Origin: Gymnothorax reevesii
Taxonomy: Eukaryota; Chordata; Actinopteri; Anguilliformes; Muraenidae
Length of the DNA stretch: 64,000 bases
NCBI GenBank assembly: GCA_029721435.1
Contig: CM056583.1
Coordinates: 76,697,120-76,761,119, forward strand
Reading direction: 5' to 3'
Shown here in pieces: positions 49,797 to 62,225 of the stretch; position 1 is the first letter of the stretch, and each line of letters opens with the position of its first letter. Both the position numbers and the translations under genes were made by a program. The notes under the pieces were generated by a model. The model was not told the DNA's origin. It ran no database searches and saw nothing but the letters and a program-made list of their open reading frames with translations.

Positions 49797-52613
49797 CTGT
49801 TTGCAAAGGCCGCAGGCAAATAATGAATTATAATAAAAATAGTAGAACACCATCCATCTTCACTCGAGTGCGGTTTGTCAAATCTGTTTTTTGTAATGAC
49901 AGCTGAAGTACTGGTCCCAAAAGGGACAACCAAAACATTTTCAAACCCACAGTATAGACCTCTCCGACTGAACTACAAAACAGCTGACAAAATGATGCAC
50001 ATTCACACATTTTTGCAACATAAAGTAAAACGACACAATAAAATTTAATCCACAAATGGATGCTGATAAGTTTCCTGGTTGAACACTATGAGCTTTACTG
50101 CACACTATGGCTGATGATACATTTCCCCCTGTCTGCTATGTTCACTTCCAGCCAAGTCTATCTCTATAAGGGAGCTTTGCAGGCATTCATGAGGCTGTTG
50201 AATGAACGAACTTTCCCTGTGTTTTTTCATGATAAAAAGAACTGGGATAAAATTTTCAAAACGGAACCCTACTTCACAAATCCCTCCTCCTATTAATAGA
50301 ATAATTATTATATATTGATTATAAAAATCCAGTAATAAGGACAAATATGTTACACTTCACCATCTCCCAAGCTGGTTTTCCAACTGTCGTGTGCATCACT
50401 GTTCTATACCCTCTGATCTAGCAAAACAAATAATTCTGACATTTCAGGGATATGAAATCACTCTCCTTATCTATGCAGTTAAACACAACCAACAATGCTC
50501 TTAAAACAGACAAGTGTAAACAAGGACATGGTTGTTGTACTTGTCTGTTAAGTAGGGCACTTGCATGCCAAGCAAAAAAATTAGACTTATTTCTGCTCGC
50601 AAATAAAATACTGCTGTCATTAAAGAAACAGAGCAAAATACGTCTGAAAACAATAATCATTTCAGCTCAGCAGATGGGGGCACGCTACTTTCTGGAAGAA
50701 TCCGGATAATAATAACCTGGTTCGCCTGTCAGTCCTGAGAACACCTGGGTTTCAGGGAGTCTGTGCAGGCTGTTGCGACACGAGGCTGTGGGAGTTCGCA
50801 CCCTGCGTGTGTATGCAGTGACCCAGAAACCTTTGGAGCCCAGGTAGAGGGTTAGAGGTGGTTTGAATACGGGGTCAGGTTTCCAGTCTGTTGGCGGTGA
50901 GCGTGCTGGGAGCAGAAGGTGGTTAATGATGTCGTTATGGGCTTGTCGCGTCTCGAAGTGCAGGAGGGAGACAGTAACCTGAGCGAGCAGCCCTGTCTGC
51001 CAGTGCTACAGTGGAAGGATGTGGAATATTCTAAGGCATAGGAGTCAGCTATCACGGCAGACTGCTATATCCACTGCTATGGCAGCCAGAATTCACTCAT
51101 GTCAGTGGCTAATTAGGCACTATGACCCTAGAATTACAGGAATATAACTCGATATTCACAGTAAATAAGCAGATGGCCGTTCGGATGTAATGAAGCGGGT
51201 GTAACATTTTCCATTCTGAGAACAGCTGTGTCCTTATGAATGCGCCTAATTTAAGGAAGACATTGAGTCATAAGTATAAATGCTTATATTGAAGACGAAA
51301 TTGTGAGAGATCGGAGTTATCACAACCTCCAAAAGACGGCAAGAACTCAAGAATATTCTCACACTCTGAAATATTTTCCATAGTGGCGTGTAATCCTGTC
51401 AATTCTCATTTGTACTCAGTGAGAGGTCTGCATGTGCCTGCCTGTGCGTTTATGCGAGAAAGTGAATGTGTGTTGATGTGTTTGTGAGACTGTGTGCGCT
51501 GAAGGGGGGGAGTGCGTGGTTGTAAATGCGGGTAGTGTTTGAAACTCAGAAAGGGAGGGCTTGTTTTAGTGTTAGACCGTAAGTGTACCTCTCGTGGGCT
51601 CTATAAGCAAGCTTGTTCTCTTAGAAACTGAACGCTCTCCAGCCTGACTGCCAGTTCCACCCTTATTGCCAGGCAATTACAGGTCCTTTGGGCGGAGTGT
51701 CATCCTCATTTCTTCCTACCAGACAGCTATTAGACGCTTCTCTTCAATACCCTTGTAGCAATTACTTTTAAAGTAACCAGAAGTCCACTCTCCTTTCCGC
51801 AGCCCATCTTTACTGCTACACTACTGCGCTCTTAATAGGTCATTTGCTCCAGCTGACAAAGAACACGTTTTGAATTTGCAGCATTAATTTAGCCAAAAAT
51901 AGCAAATGAAATGGCACTAAACTGTTTAAAATATTTGAAATATGTACCATTCGAGCAAACTGGAAATGTGAGAAAATAATGTTAACATGAAGCACTTGGA
52001 AATTCTTTCTGCCCCACGAAGCACAAAAACACATGCAAATATGTCCGTGCAATCAGAAGTGTCTGAGGCATACTGTCACACCAGAAGTTATTCTAATTAT
52101 CTAGTTTCCGTGTTCCTGTCATGGAAAAACACATATTCCCTCACCCATCAACCATGTTCAGAAAGTAGCCCATGCGATTCATTCATTCAACTTGTCAAAA
52201 CGAGATCCTTTTTTGTTCCTTGGCAATGTATTGAAAACAGAAAAGCTTTACATCATCATATGGGCTGTGAAACAGCGCTTGAACCGTGAGATTCTCTGTA
52301 AGGTTACCCTCACTGATAATATGAACACAGTATCCTTTAACTTGTTCCTCTTTTATTTGAGACTGTACACTCAATGTGTCATTTGTGAATGAACACTTAC
52401 CCCTGGACTCTTAACTTGGGAAATACAGAAAACGCTGCTGGTTCCTCCAAGAGAAAAGTTTCAGATGCTGAACAAACAGTACATTTATCACAAGCCCCTG
52501 CTAGCAGAGCAGTCCTTCCTTCAAAGTGGCTGTCTGCTGCAGCCAAAGCGACCCCACCGTCCCACTCCACTTCTCACCCAAACACACGCTGTGCTTCACG
52601 CGCTCTGCCCTAC
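49797..52613. other. Unassigned upstream DNA
   Basis: No gene recognised. 51405-51540 is GT-rich (TGTGTTGATGTGTTTGTG). Short frames near 52390-52740 overlap the possible 5' exon region and do not resemble proteins. Confidence 0.45.
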
Positions 52614-52863
52614 CTGCCGCTCTCAGCTGCTGCGCGCTGCTCCGATAAGATGGGAGGGGAGGGGGAATCTGACATGGTCCGGCTTCCTTCCTCTGGCTGC
52701 TGTCCTCTCCTTCCCTTCCAGAGCTAATTCCCCTTGAGCAGAGTCCAGCAGACTGTTCCCATGCCCACGGCTGAACAGCCTCTACACTTTTTGCTCGTCA
52801 TCGAGGGCTGTCATGAGTTTTCCGGAGTGAGCTAAGCGAGCGAGCGAGAGGGAGAGAGACAGA

Positions 52864-52900
<37 letters not shown>

Positions 52901-52990
52901 TACTAGAGAATGGTCCTGGCTCGTTCAGTGCAGCGCACAGTGTAACAGTATCTTCCCTTCCAGCTTGCATGCGCACGGCTCCTCCCCTTA
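52614..52990 (-). promoter_or_regulatory. Possible 5' non-coding exon or promoter of csgalnact1
   Basis: A locally GC- and CpG-rich stretch in otherwise AT-rich DNA. On the minus strand it holds a (CT)n tract at about 52836-52900 running into CTCGCTCGCTCGC, and ends in GAGCGGCAG followed by a GTAGGG donor-like site at 52613. This is the look of a fish 5' UTR exon, and mammalian CSGALNACT1 has several far-upstream non-coding exons. No transcript evidence is available and no matching acceptor was pinned down before the start codon, though one is possible within about 34060-34140. A TATA-like TATAAAG also occurs on the plus strand at 52997-53003, so direction is uncertain. Confidence 0.22.
52836..52900. 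repeat. (GA)n microsatellite
   Basis: GA repeats with a GCGAGCGAGCGAG lead-in and single AC and AT interruptions. On the minus strand it is a CT tract, a common element of promoters and 5' UTRs. Confidence 0.9.
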
Positions 52991-54324
52991 TGCTACTATA
53001 AAGGCCAAGTTGTTACCTGAAGCAACCTTCTGATAGCCTCCCGCTTAGCCCAGCACATGCTTTCACCTAGTTACCAACATTGTGTTGGCCATTACTTATT
53101 TCTATGCTTTTGCGAAGCCGAAACACAAAATTGGGTAAGATGGACTGAATGATGTTTGTATTACTTAGCAGGTTTCATTTACAAATCTATCTATTGAATA
53201 GAGGACTGATTAATGGAAACACCAGGGCCACGAGGAACGGTGAGGGCAGTCTTCCAAGGGAGAGGGTGATATACTAATTCCTTCACAGAGTATACAGTGC
53301 TGCATTGTGCTTGAATCTCATCCATCTTGGGTCAGCAATCAGAAAACTTGTCATTCAACATCCTGAGCCTTAATTGGACTCTACTTTGTCAAATTAAAAG
53401 ACTCATTTTTCACCAAGCTCACTTATGCTAGTGTAACAAACTTCACTCTGCTGCTCATTGCAATTTCGTCTACCAGGAGCGATGCAGAGAAAACTGATGT
53501 ACTGACCAACATCACAAAATCTGACGCAAGCAAAATAAATAAATAAATAAATAATATTATTAAAATTTTTACCCTGAACTTAATACATTTGTATATCTCC
53601 ATAGGATGGTACGCCTAGCTTTGGCTGTTTGTTTCTTTCTGTACCACCTTGTGGTGAATAAAGTTTTAAAACTGAAACTGGAGCTTCAATGCCAGTCGCT
53701 GTGCTTCCACCTGCACTCATGTGAAAACCCCAATTCTGTCGGCAGTGTTTTAGAGGCTGTGGAAACCTTCACAGGACTGAAGAACTCTTGTTCGGCTGGT
53801 CGCCCGTTTTAAAAGGAAGGAATGCGAGCCTCCGTCCTCCCACAGTGGCTCATTCAGTGCCTGCAATCGACTCGCTCACCCCCGTGGCTGCATCTTAAGC
53901 GGAGCCGCAATGGAGGAGCCTCTCCGGGGTTTCTTATCAGCTATCTTTCTCTGGACATCCGAGCGAACAGCTCGCATTAGAACAGTGGTACTCATCGGCG
54001 ACTTCTTTATATAAGGTTTCGTTTTAATGATGAGAAACTCTTAACTGACTTTCAGCCACGCACCATGTGAAATCCGTTGGCCCAAAATATGATTTGATAT
54101 CATTTAAAAAATATGTGTTACATCGATGTGGACATTCACACGATTACTGGGGAAATTAAACGAATATGTTAATGATTATTATCATTATTATTAACAATAA
54201 TGATAATAACAAAATAATATTATTGATTTTGAAGTGCTACATTGATATTGGAATGAGATCCTCAATGACAGTAAAATTTCAGGCACAGGATTGGGCGGCA
54301 CTTCAGTAATCCTTCATTTTGAGA

Positions 54325-54362
<38 letters not shown>
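54325..54362. repeat. (ATT)n microsatellite
   Basis: Uninterrupted ATT units of about 36 bp. Confidence 0.9.
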
Positions 54363-54363
<1 letters not shown>

Positions 54364-54632
54364 AATCGAAAAAAATATTTAAAGACAAAACATCATAAAA
54401 CACTTTGCATAAGATAGATTTGAACATTTACGTGTGTAAATAGCTGTACCACACTGTCTCCTCTCCGCGAGTATTTTCCTCCCTGAAGTTCGTGCAGCGA
54501 GTCCCTCTGCTGGACTAATGGTTACATCGCAGGCACGGTCTTATTACGAATGACCGGGTAACATCAAGGTCATTTGGCATGAGAAATCTTTGAATTCCTC
54601 CGGCAAGCAATTCTTGAATGCATCATATTTGG

Positions 54633-54640
54633 ATTATTAC

Positions 54641-54671
<31 letters not shown>

Positions 54672-54686
54672 ATTATTATTATTATC
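54633..54686. repeat. (ATT)n microsatellite, interrupted
   Basis: ATT units with one AATT step. It generates a false poly-tyrosine open frame. Confidence 0.9.
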
Positions 54687-56781
54687 AAAATGAACTATTA
54701 CTGCAGTGCAGCCCTATCCTGTTCCTGAAATATTACTGTCATAGAGGAACTTGTTTCAATATCAATTGTCACACTTCTTATAAAGAGAAGCTTAAAAACA
54801 TCTCTAGCTCCTAAATTAGCCGTGTTTATTCAGAGATGGAGCGAAAACCTGTTGGATGATGAATCTCTGGGACCATGATTCGGCAGCCCCATAATAGTAT
54901 GTTCCAATAGTCTTGGAAAAATGTTCCCTTTGTTTTGACTGTTCAAGCTGGCTCTGTGTCTTTGGCAGGCTTTGGCTACTGCTCATACTCTCCTTCTCAG
55001 ATAATTATGAATGCTTGAACCGCAGCCTGGCTACATGACGCTAATATCATGAGGAAATGCTGCTTTTTTCTCCGTTTGCCCTCCACCTCTAAACACTGGA
55101 ATGAACTTTTAAGCGGCCAATTTAATCCGCGGTCGCTGGTGTTTCAAAGGATTCTCTCTTTTCCAGGGAAGACAGTCTAGATTTCCCGTAATTGTTCACG
55201 TTTGACCCTGTAACCCTACCATTTGGACCCACAGCTGTGATGGCACATCATCACTGCACAAATTCCACCCAAAGGAGACTAATTCCATCCCTGCAAACAT
55301 CTCATTTTAAAAATCACGGATGTTAGTACAGAGTTGGTCTCTGCTTTGCTGCTATAATAGTCTTCATTCTTGAGGGAACCTAGTCTTCGCTATTCAGAGG
55401 GCTTTCTAATGTGAGCATTTGTACTGCCAAGAACACTAATTTTAGCATCAAAAATGCCCCGAATTAACGAGATGATGTGCCACGTAGCTTATTTTCATTC
55501 TTAATAACCAACGGCTGTGATAATGAGCAGGCTAAGCAGTATTGTGCACTGGGGTGCAGCAAAACATAGCTTAGGCTGTTAATAATGATGGTAATGACGA
55601 GTATCTGACATTTTTAGTCTTCTACTTAAGCTAGCTCACAGAATACATTTAGAATCAGCGAGCAAATTTATCATGTACATCTGCTGACATAATTACTCAG
55701 TATACTCATTTCACTATAAATATACTTTGGAAGCAAACTAGCTGAATCAAAATTTAAACTGATCTTGGTACCTCAAAATAGCAAAGTAGTAAAAGCGTAA
55801 CAGGCAGTGAAGGTAGATAGCTTGCCGTTTTAATCTTTGTCAGATGTCTCAAGCTTAATTATTTAATATGCATTAGCGCTGGATTGTTTTCACCCACAGT
55901 TCACTAGTCAGACGAGCAATGAGAATTACTGAAGAAGCAAGCTACAAGCTACGGCACTTCCTCTCCCACAGTTACATGATAGGAAATTATAACAGATTCA
56001 GTTGGATAATTGTGCCAGGCAGTGACTTCTGGAATTCTCTCGGTGCTCCTCGCCTTAGTCAGCATATAACACATTTAGAAAACATCTCGTTGGCCATATT
56101 TGGCTAAATCCTCTCTGGCATAACCCTCAGGCTTGAACAGGAAATATGAAAAGACTCGTGCTGGGAATGCTCATGTTAGATGTGACTGATGTAAGAGGAA
56201 CACAAGGGGCCCATGAATGCTCTTCACTTAGCTGCTCTAAGCTTTGGCGCAGGGACTGAGTCATTCTTCAGACAGAGAGACAGATGTGGCCGACTGGAGA
56301 GCAGTGCAGTTTTACTGGTGCAGAAGGCAAGCACCCCTCCCCAGGGAACAGAATAAATTGAACACAGATTTCTGGTCACTCATACAGGGCCATAACATGG
56401 CAGCAAGGATTCTATGCAGATTCTGAAAATGCGTGAAAAGGGACATTTCCCCAATTTCTGTTCTGATGAACCGCTGCTTCCAATTTTAAAAATTGACATT
56501 GACTGTGGGGTGGACAGGGAAAAGAAAAAAAAACATCATACTTATATTAACTTCTCATATCGCTGAAGATACAGACTTCAATATGGGATGTATTTATATT
56601 ATTATTTCATTACATTTTTGCATCCATTTTTCTCTCATTTGGAATGAATCTGTTGAATCAGGTTCTCTGTAAATCATACACAACCCAACAAATTTGAGTT
56701 TTCCTCCTCAGTGCTGCCATCCTCTGGATTGTACTGGAACATGGTTTAGAATCAACAATATCATCAACATGGATGTGCCAC

Positions 56782-56973
56782 TTAAGCCTTTGAGCACCGG
56801 ATACATTTTCAAGGAATTAAAAATGTAGTTGACCTGAGCTGTTGAAAACCTATCATGTGGCAACTTGTTTAAAAGAGCTCCACTGCGGGAGCTCTTTTAA
56901 ACAAGTTGCCGCATGATAGGTTTTCAACAGCATCTGACTTTGATATCTTACATCATGGCGCTGAAAGGGTCAA
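56782..56973. mobile_element. Palindromic TTAA-flanked foldback MITE
   Basis: The whole 192 bp is an imperfect palindrome. Outer ends are TTAAGCCTTTGAGCACC and, inverted, TTGACCCTTTCAGCGCC. The centre is a near-perfect inverted repeat: 56838-56881 pairs with 56888-56931 at 43 of 44 positions around a 6-nt loop (ACTGCG). The outer TTAA/TCAA and CC-rich ends suggest a piggyBac-like origin. No coding capacity. Confidence 0.65.
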
Positions 56974-59900
56974 TAGCCTGAGTGTGCTATTGTGGATTGG
57001 ACTTCTACAATAAATTTATAAATATTTTTCCCCCAAATTTGGAAGTTTTAGTAAATGATAAAAAAATCAAGGGATTAATTTTGAACCCCATATTACAAAT
57101 TGTGAACAAACCAGTGAATAGAATTGCTTTAAATGTGAAAACGGCTCTGCGAACACAGTGGTTAAAGCAGCAAAACAAATTCAGATATTCTGGCAGGAAA
57201 CAAATGCTTTACTTTCAACCCACAAGCAGGCGACCTGTGTGGTCTTCTTATTCAATAGACTTGCGCTCATAGCAAGCCCATTTGTCGCCGGGAACCAGTA
57301 GAAGCGTCCAGACTATGGCCGGGCTGGGAAGCGGTTTAAGAGATTTGCAAGAGAAGAAAGAGAAAGTAACTAAGAGCTTATAGCACCAGCAGAGATGTAA
57401 CAGCTTATAATGAACAAGTGAAATTAGTCACTTTCATCATCGTAGAAGGGCAGCAATTCAGTGAAAGGAACCGCACCTGCTAACTGCAGACCTTAAAATG
57501 ACTAAATGAGACTAGTACTGATGAAAGGCACTCTTGATTAAATTGATCTTCTTTCACGCATCATAATTCAAAATTCATATTGATCCAAGGCATAGGGTAG
57601 CAAATTAGTCATTAGCATGTTCTCAGCTGAGCATTCTAATGAACTCTGACTTTGAGAAGTGCAAAAAAAGACATGAGAGTACTCTTAAATGTCTTTAATA
57701 TCACACACACTGGCACTGGATCGAACCATGTTTTCAGAGGGGTGCATGGATTTTACTGATTGTGCATTTTATCGTAACATTTGATTACCCATGCAGCTGA
57801 AATGGAGGTCATTTTGAAGTCTGAGATTTTATGTATAGAGGCTTTGTTTTTTTTTTCCATTCAGTGATGACTGCCTTGAAAATTAGGTTTTATCTTGTCT
57901 AAAATGGGATGCATGTCAGCAAGGGGAAGGGAACCCTGCTCCTGAAATGTCATAGGCATTCACGTTTCAGAAGTGCTTCTGCTCGATTGCTTCCGATTCA
58001 AACAACTGTTGTTTCACAAGGACTTCATGATGAGGCAATCATTTGAATCAGATGAGTTAGAGAGGAGAGACACTGAGAACATGCAGGGCTATGGCTCGCC
58101 AGGAGCACGGTTCCCTCTATAACCTTTGAAGTGCAAAAATATACAAGCTTTTCGTTTGTAAAACTAGCAGTGCTCCATGTTTGATAGGAGTTGACCTCTG
58201 ATGTATTTATTAAAAGGTACATTTTTCTTAAGCCCAATAGTTTGTTCCTAATGACAAGCAATTTTCAAAAAAATGCAATGGTCTGTTCCTTCCATTAATC
58301 TGGTTTACATTCGGGCGTGCACCTGCAGTACTATCCTGGTTTTCCCGTCTTGAAAGTTAAATGAGTGCACATCATACTCCTGTGAAATGTTATCAAATTA
58401 CAGCAATGTACTCTTAAAGCCACATGCTAAAGCCGTTTTTTTTTTCAAAACACTGAATACAGGGCTTAAGATGCAGTCACTAATGTGTGCCATACATATT
58501 GTAATTGAATCACCAAAATTTCATCCCTCTGTACCAGAAGAGGTGTTTGAATTTTTCCCTCCTCATTCACTTACCTTGTGCATATAAATATCACAAAATA
58601 TACAATTTGTACACTTCTCGGCATCTATCCAATACCATGTGCTTGTTTATATATTTTTTTTTCTTGATATTGATGTATAATACTAAAAAGTGTTATGTTT
58701 TTTTTCTTTTGCAGAGGTGTTGCATGACCATATGCATGACACAGAACTAGCATACTGCTAATAGCACAAACGGGCAAGCCAAGTGCTGCTGCTCCATTAA
58801 CAAACAGGACTTCAGCAAGACCAATCAGCAGTCAGTTTATTCTCCGTCCTAAAGACTGGATCTACAGGTGCTTGAAAATGATAATTACATAAAAACAAGC
58901 AGAGAAGTGACAAACAGAAACAAACCATTTTTGTATTGAGTGTATTACTATCGGTTTGTTGGAAACTTAAGATTTGAAATGTGTTATATGCAGGTTTGTA
59001 GCTTTTTCACTGCAAGCGAATGAGGAGGCAGAACTGAAACGGCTCCCCCACATCTCAGAAACGGGCTGTATCCAAATTTTCAAAAGAGCAAGGAACCTTT
59101 CTTACAAAAGGACACGAACCACAAATAACTGCTCACCATGACAAAAAAATGTCTATTTCCTAAAGGAAAGGAGGCTCCTTAGTTACTTCCTTTCAGCGAT
59201 GAAACACATGACTAGCCTTGGAAAAAAGGAAAGACAGAATATGGACCACAGTCCCTTGCAACAGTAACGACTGGAAATGTTATGCGTGTCCCTGAAGTTT
59301 GAAGTTAACATCCAATACCAGAGGGGTCAGACGCAGCCAACTAATTATCCCGAGGCATTTCAGACTGAGCCTGTTGTTTTGTACTTACTGCAAATATTTA
59401 ATGATACTGTACATCTGGTACCATCAATTGAACATTTATGATTTCCTGCCACTTCAATGCGGCAGAAAATCTATCCTGAGGTGGCAAAAAGCTGCAATAT
59501 TTTCTGGTTGAAAACATAAAAGATATGCACATCTGCTTCCATGTTTCTGGAGATGCAAAATAAAAGGCATTTGCAATAAGGCTGTGCCATTTCAAAGCGA
59601 TTGCTGGAGAAACGCTGAGTAGCTCCAATGATTAAATAGGAACAACAGGAATGTCCTACAATTTTATTCCCAGTGCCCCACAGGATAAGTGATTAGAAAA
59701 CACAATGTACAAGGCTTGGCCACTGATTACTTCCCCACACAGCAAGTTTTATAGCCAATAAGCCCAAGTGTGACATCAGTCTCTGAGGAGATCCTGCTCA
59801 TGGTTTGTGTTTTCTTACTGAGTAATGAGCCAAGTCTCAATTGGAATAATTAAGCAGCAAAGAGGTTTCTAGGCAATGTCCTCTCTTGAGCATTCAATTT

Positions 59901-60505
59901 GTTTAGAGAAAGAGGTATCAAATATCAATTGGTCAGCAAAAAAAAAACATTTGCAAACATACAGAGAGGAACATGACGTGTTTATATGTTTACATGTGAT
60001 TCAATTGTTGGGTGTCATCACAATGACACCACAGGCATAACAAATAATTAGGAGCAGAAATACTGGTACCTGTGCCAAAATTTAAAAAGGCAAAATAAAT
60101 GGTTTATTATCCATTAAAATACATGTATTCTCAGGCTGTGAATATTTGCACTCGTTATGCAAAATCTTCAACTTTTTTTCTGGGAATGAATGCATCCAAT
60201 TTGTGCTGAAATGTAGAAACATTGAATTTTACCATTTCATACCATGTAAACTATAACTAACTCAGAATAAAAGCACTGTGCGTATCTGAATTGGACATGA
60301 GTGGTCATAATTAAACACGACTGCCCTGCACAAGTTAGTTTTGCAAAAAGCGGGGGGGTCAAAGGGTTAAAATGCAATTTTACCACCAGTTTTACCTGCA
60401 GTTTTTTTACTAGGGTATATGATTGTGACAATATGCATGCAGCCTCAGTTCATCATCAATCAGCATGAAAAAAATCAAAAGAACCATTAACTTGAAAAAC
60501 AGATT
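56974..60505. other. Unassigned DNA
   Basis: No gene recognised. Runs of T or A occur near 57848-57857, 58437-58445 and 58655-58664. On the minus strand TTAACCCTTTGACCCCCC starts at 60371, like an isolated piggyBac-type end, but no partner was found. Confidence 0.45.
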
Positions 60506-60735
60506 TTAACCCTCTCCAGCCAAATTTATTATATTGAGATATGAAAAATCTTTCATTCGTGGAGAATAGTTCTCATACACTAGTGGCTGCAGGTGGAACT
60601 AATGTTGTATTTTTGCAGTACTGAGCTGGAAGAGTAACTTTATCAAACCATTTCCCATGTGGTCTTAATATGTTATCATCAGTCATCAATTAATTTATTG
60701 TTGCAAATTTGCAACATGAGCCTGGAGAGGGTTAA
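60506..60735. mobile_element. piggyBac-like MITE (TTAA-flanked), second copy type
   Basis: Left TTAACCCTCTCCAGCC and right, read inverted, TTAACCCTCTCCAGGC: 15 of 16 matching terminal bases starting at TTAA on each side. A perfect 16-bp palindrome, GTTGCAAATTTGCAAC, lies near the right end (60700-60715). 230 bp, non-coding. The outermost TTAACCCTC is shared with the element at 43640-43949. Confidence 0.7.
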
Positions 60736-61665
60736 GAAACAAATGTTAAAGGTGCAAAAATACATGAACAGTTAAATGTTTGACTGAAAACTGATTTGAT
60801 CATCAAAAAATACTTAAAATATGGAATGGTTCAAAATATCTCAGAAAGAAGATGAAACTCAGGGGGAATGGTCAAAAATCTCTCCAGACGCATTCTCTTA
60901 CCTTATTACAAACTTTGGGAAAAGGCTTATGGCTGCCATTTTTGTCAAAGATGTTTGCACAAAGCACTGAATGAGGGGTCCCAATCATTTTGACACCTTT
61001 GGTTCCAACAAAAAAAAAAAAAGTATTCCCTCTTTACAAAAAAAAAAAAAGATCAAAAATAACGTGGCAGTTATTGACATCAAATGTAAAGGAAAAGTAA
61101 ATTAACTCAGGAGATGGACTGTCCACTGTGTTTATGAGAATAACTCATATTGCTCCCCCATTTTTAATCAAAGGTGCCCATAACTCAGGCAGTATGTAAT
61201 GACTCCATTTTCATGTCTTTCATAAAAGCCACTAAAGATTGAAGAATTCAACAGTAAAATTTGACATTTTAAACATCAAGAATTCAACCATAGAATTTTA
61301 AACATCATGCAGACATATTCTCATGACGACCATTTTCAGCACATTCCTGCAATTTTGTGATTTTTTTTTCCACATTTAGAACGAGTACTTATATTTTTCA
61401 GTACGAGCTGGATCAGTCTTGCTTTTACAATGTCACATTCTGGAAAAAATAAATAAGTCTGTTAAAATTAATGCGTGACTTATATATTGCCTCTAATGTT
61501 CAAATGCTAATTTAGAGACAAGTTCCACAGAATCTCACAAAATAACCCAATTTCATGATCAGTGTGGAGGCTGATACCATTTAGCAACAAAACATTATTT
61601 GAGTGATACTTCAATACATCATGACACAGTAGTTCAGAATCCACATAATCTCGAAATAAATGCAT
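60736..61665. repeat. Possible decayed DNA-transposon piece and A-runs
   Basis: At 60930-61005, TTATGGCTGCCATTTTTGTC and ATGAGGGGTCCCAATCATTT resemble parts of a fish Tc1/mariner-type repeat. Two A13-15 runs follow (about 61009-61022 and 61038-61050). Ends were not found, so this is tentative. Confidence 0.3.
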
Positions 61666-62225
61666 TAGGGATGCACCAATACCACTTTTTTTCAGACCCA
61701 ATATGAAAAAAATCTTAGGGTACTTGCCAATACCAAGTACCAGTACGAGTATGAGTATGTCAATATTTACGGTAACCCAAAAGGAAATACTGGTAAAATG
61801 TCAATGTGAATTGTTTAATTAGGTTGCTAGTGCTGAAAGAACTAATTGTCCTTCCTTTCTTGCCCGAGCAAATTTTAGATTCTGCCTCATTTATTTACCC
61901 AACTCAATTGATATAACTTCTACTTTGGTGACATTATCATCCTCATTTGAAAGTTTTCAAACTTTGTGGTTGTATTTAAGTGTGCATGACAGTGCAAAAA
62001 GCTGTTAACATTAGTTAAGTTTTTGTCTCATCTTATTTTCTGACTTTTGTCACAGCGTTATCAGAAAACTGATTCCAACACTCTAATGAGCATGAATTGA
62101 ACCGGTCAGTCTTCTGCCACTCAATCGGAGGCATAACTTGGGAGCGTGAAAACGTCGGTATCGGTTCGAAGCATTTTTATGAGTATGAGCAGTGTTATAA
62201 AGTGCAGTATTGGAGCCCGACACCT
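61666..62225 (+). mobile_element. hAT-like element fragment
   Basis: Opens with TAGGGATGCACCAATACCAC, the classic start of many hAT-type fish elements, followed by the usual variations on TACCAAGTACCAGTACGAGT. Near the far side, GTCGGTATCGGTTCGAAGC and GGAGCCCGACACCTGTACC are typical internal sequence close to the other end, but the terminal TGCATCCCTA is missing or decayed. Confidence 0.6.

Larger units (their letters stand above)
52991..56781. other. Unassigned DNA with several ATT microsatellites
   Basis: Microsatellites: (AAAT)n at about 53532-53553, ATT-rich at about 54174-54225, (ATT)n at 54325-54362 and at about 54633-54686. A tyrosine-rich frame at 54590-54814 merely translates the last one. 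53810-53990 and 54960-55230 are less AT-rich blocks without recognised coding potential. Confidence 0.45.

Noticed and set aside
52782..52976. Ser-Leu repeat frame on minus
   Set aside because: It is a translation of the CT/GA microsatellite.
52997..53003. TATAAAG on plus as a promoter of a plus-strand gene
   Set aside because: No plus-strand coding exon or donor-supported transcript could be proposed downstream.
54590..54814. Tyrosine-rich 74-codon frame
   Set aside because: It is a translation of an ATT microsatellite.
60354..60372. Single piggyBac-like end TTAACCCTTTGACCCCCC (minus)
   Set aside because: No partner end in a plausible distance on either side.
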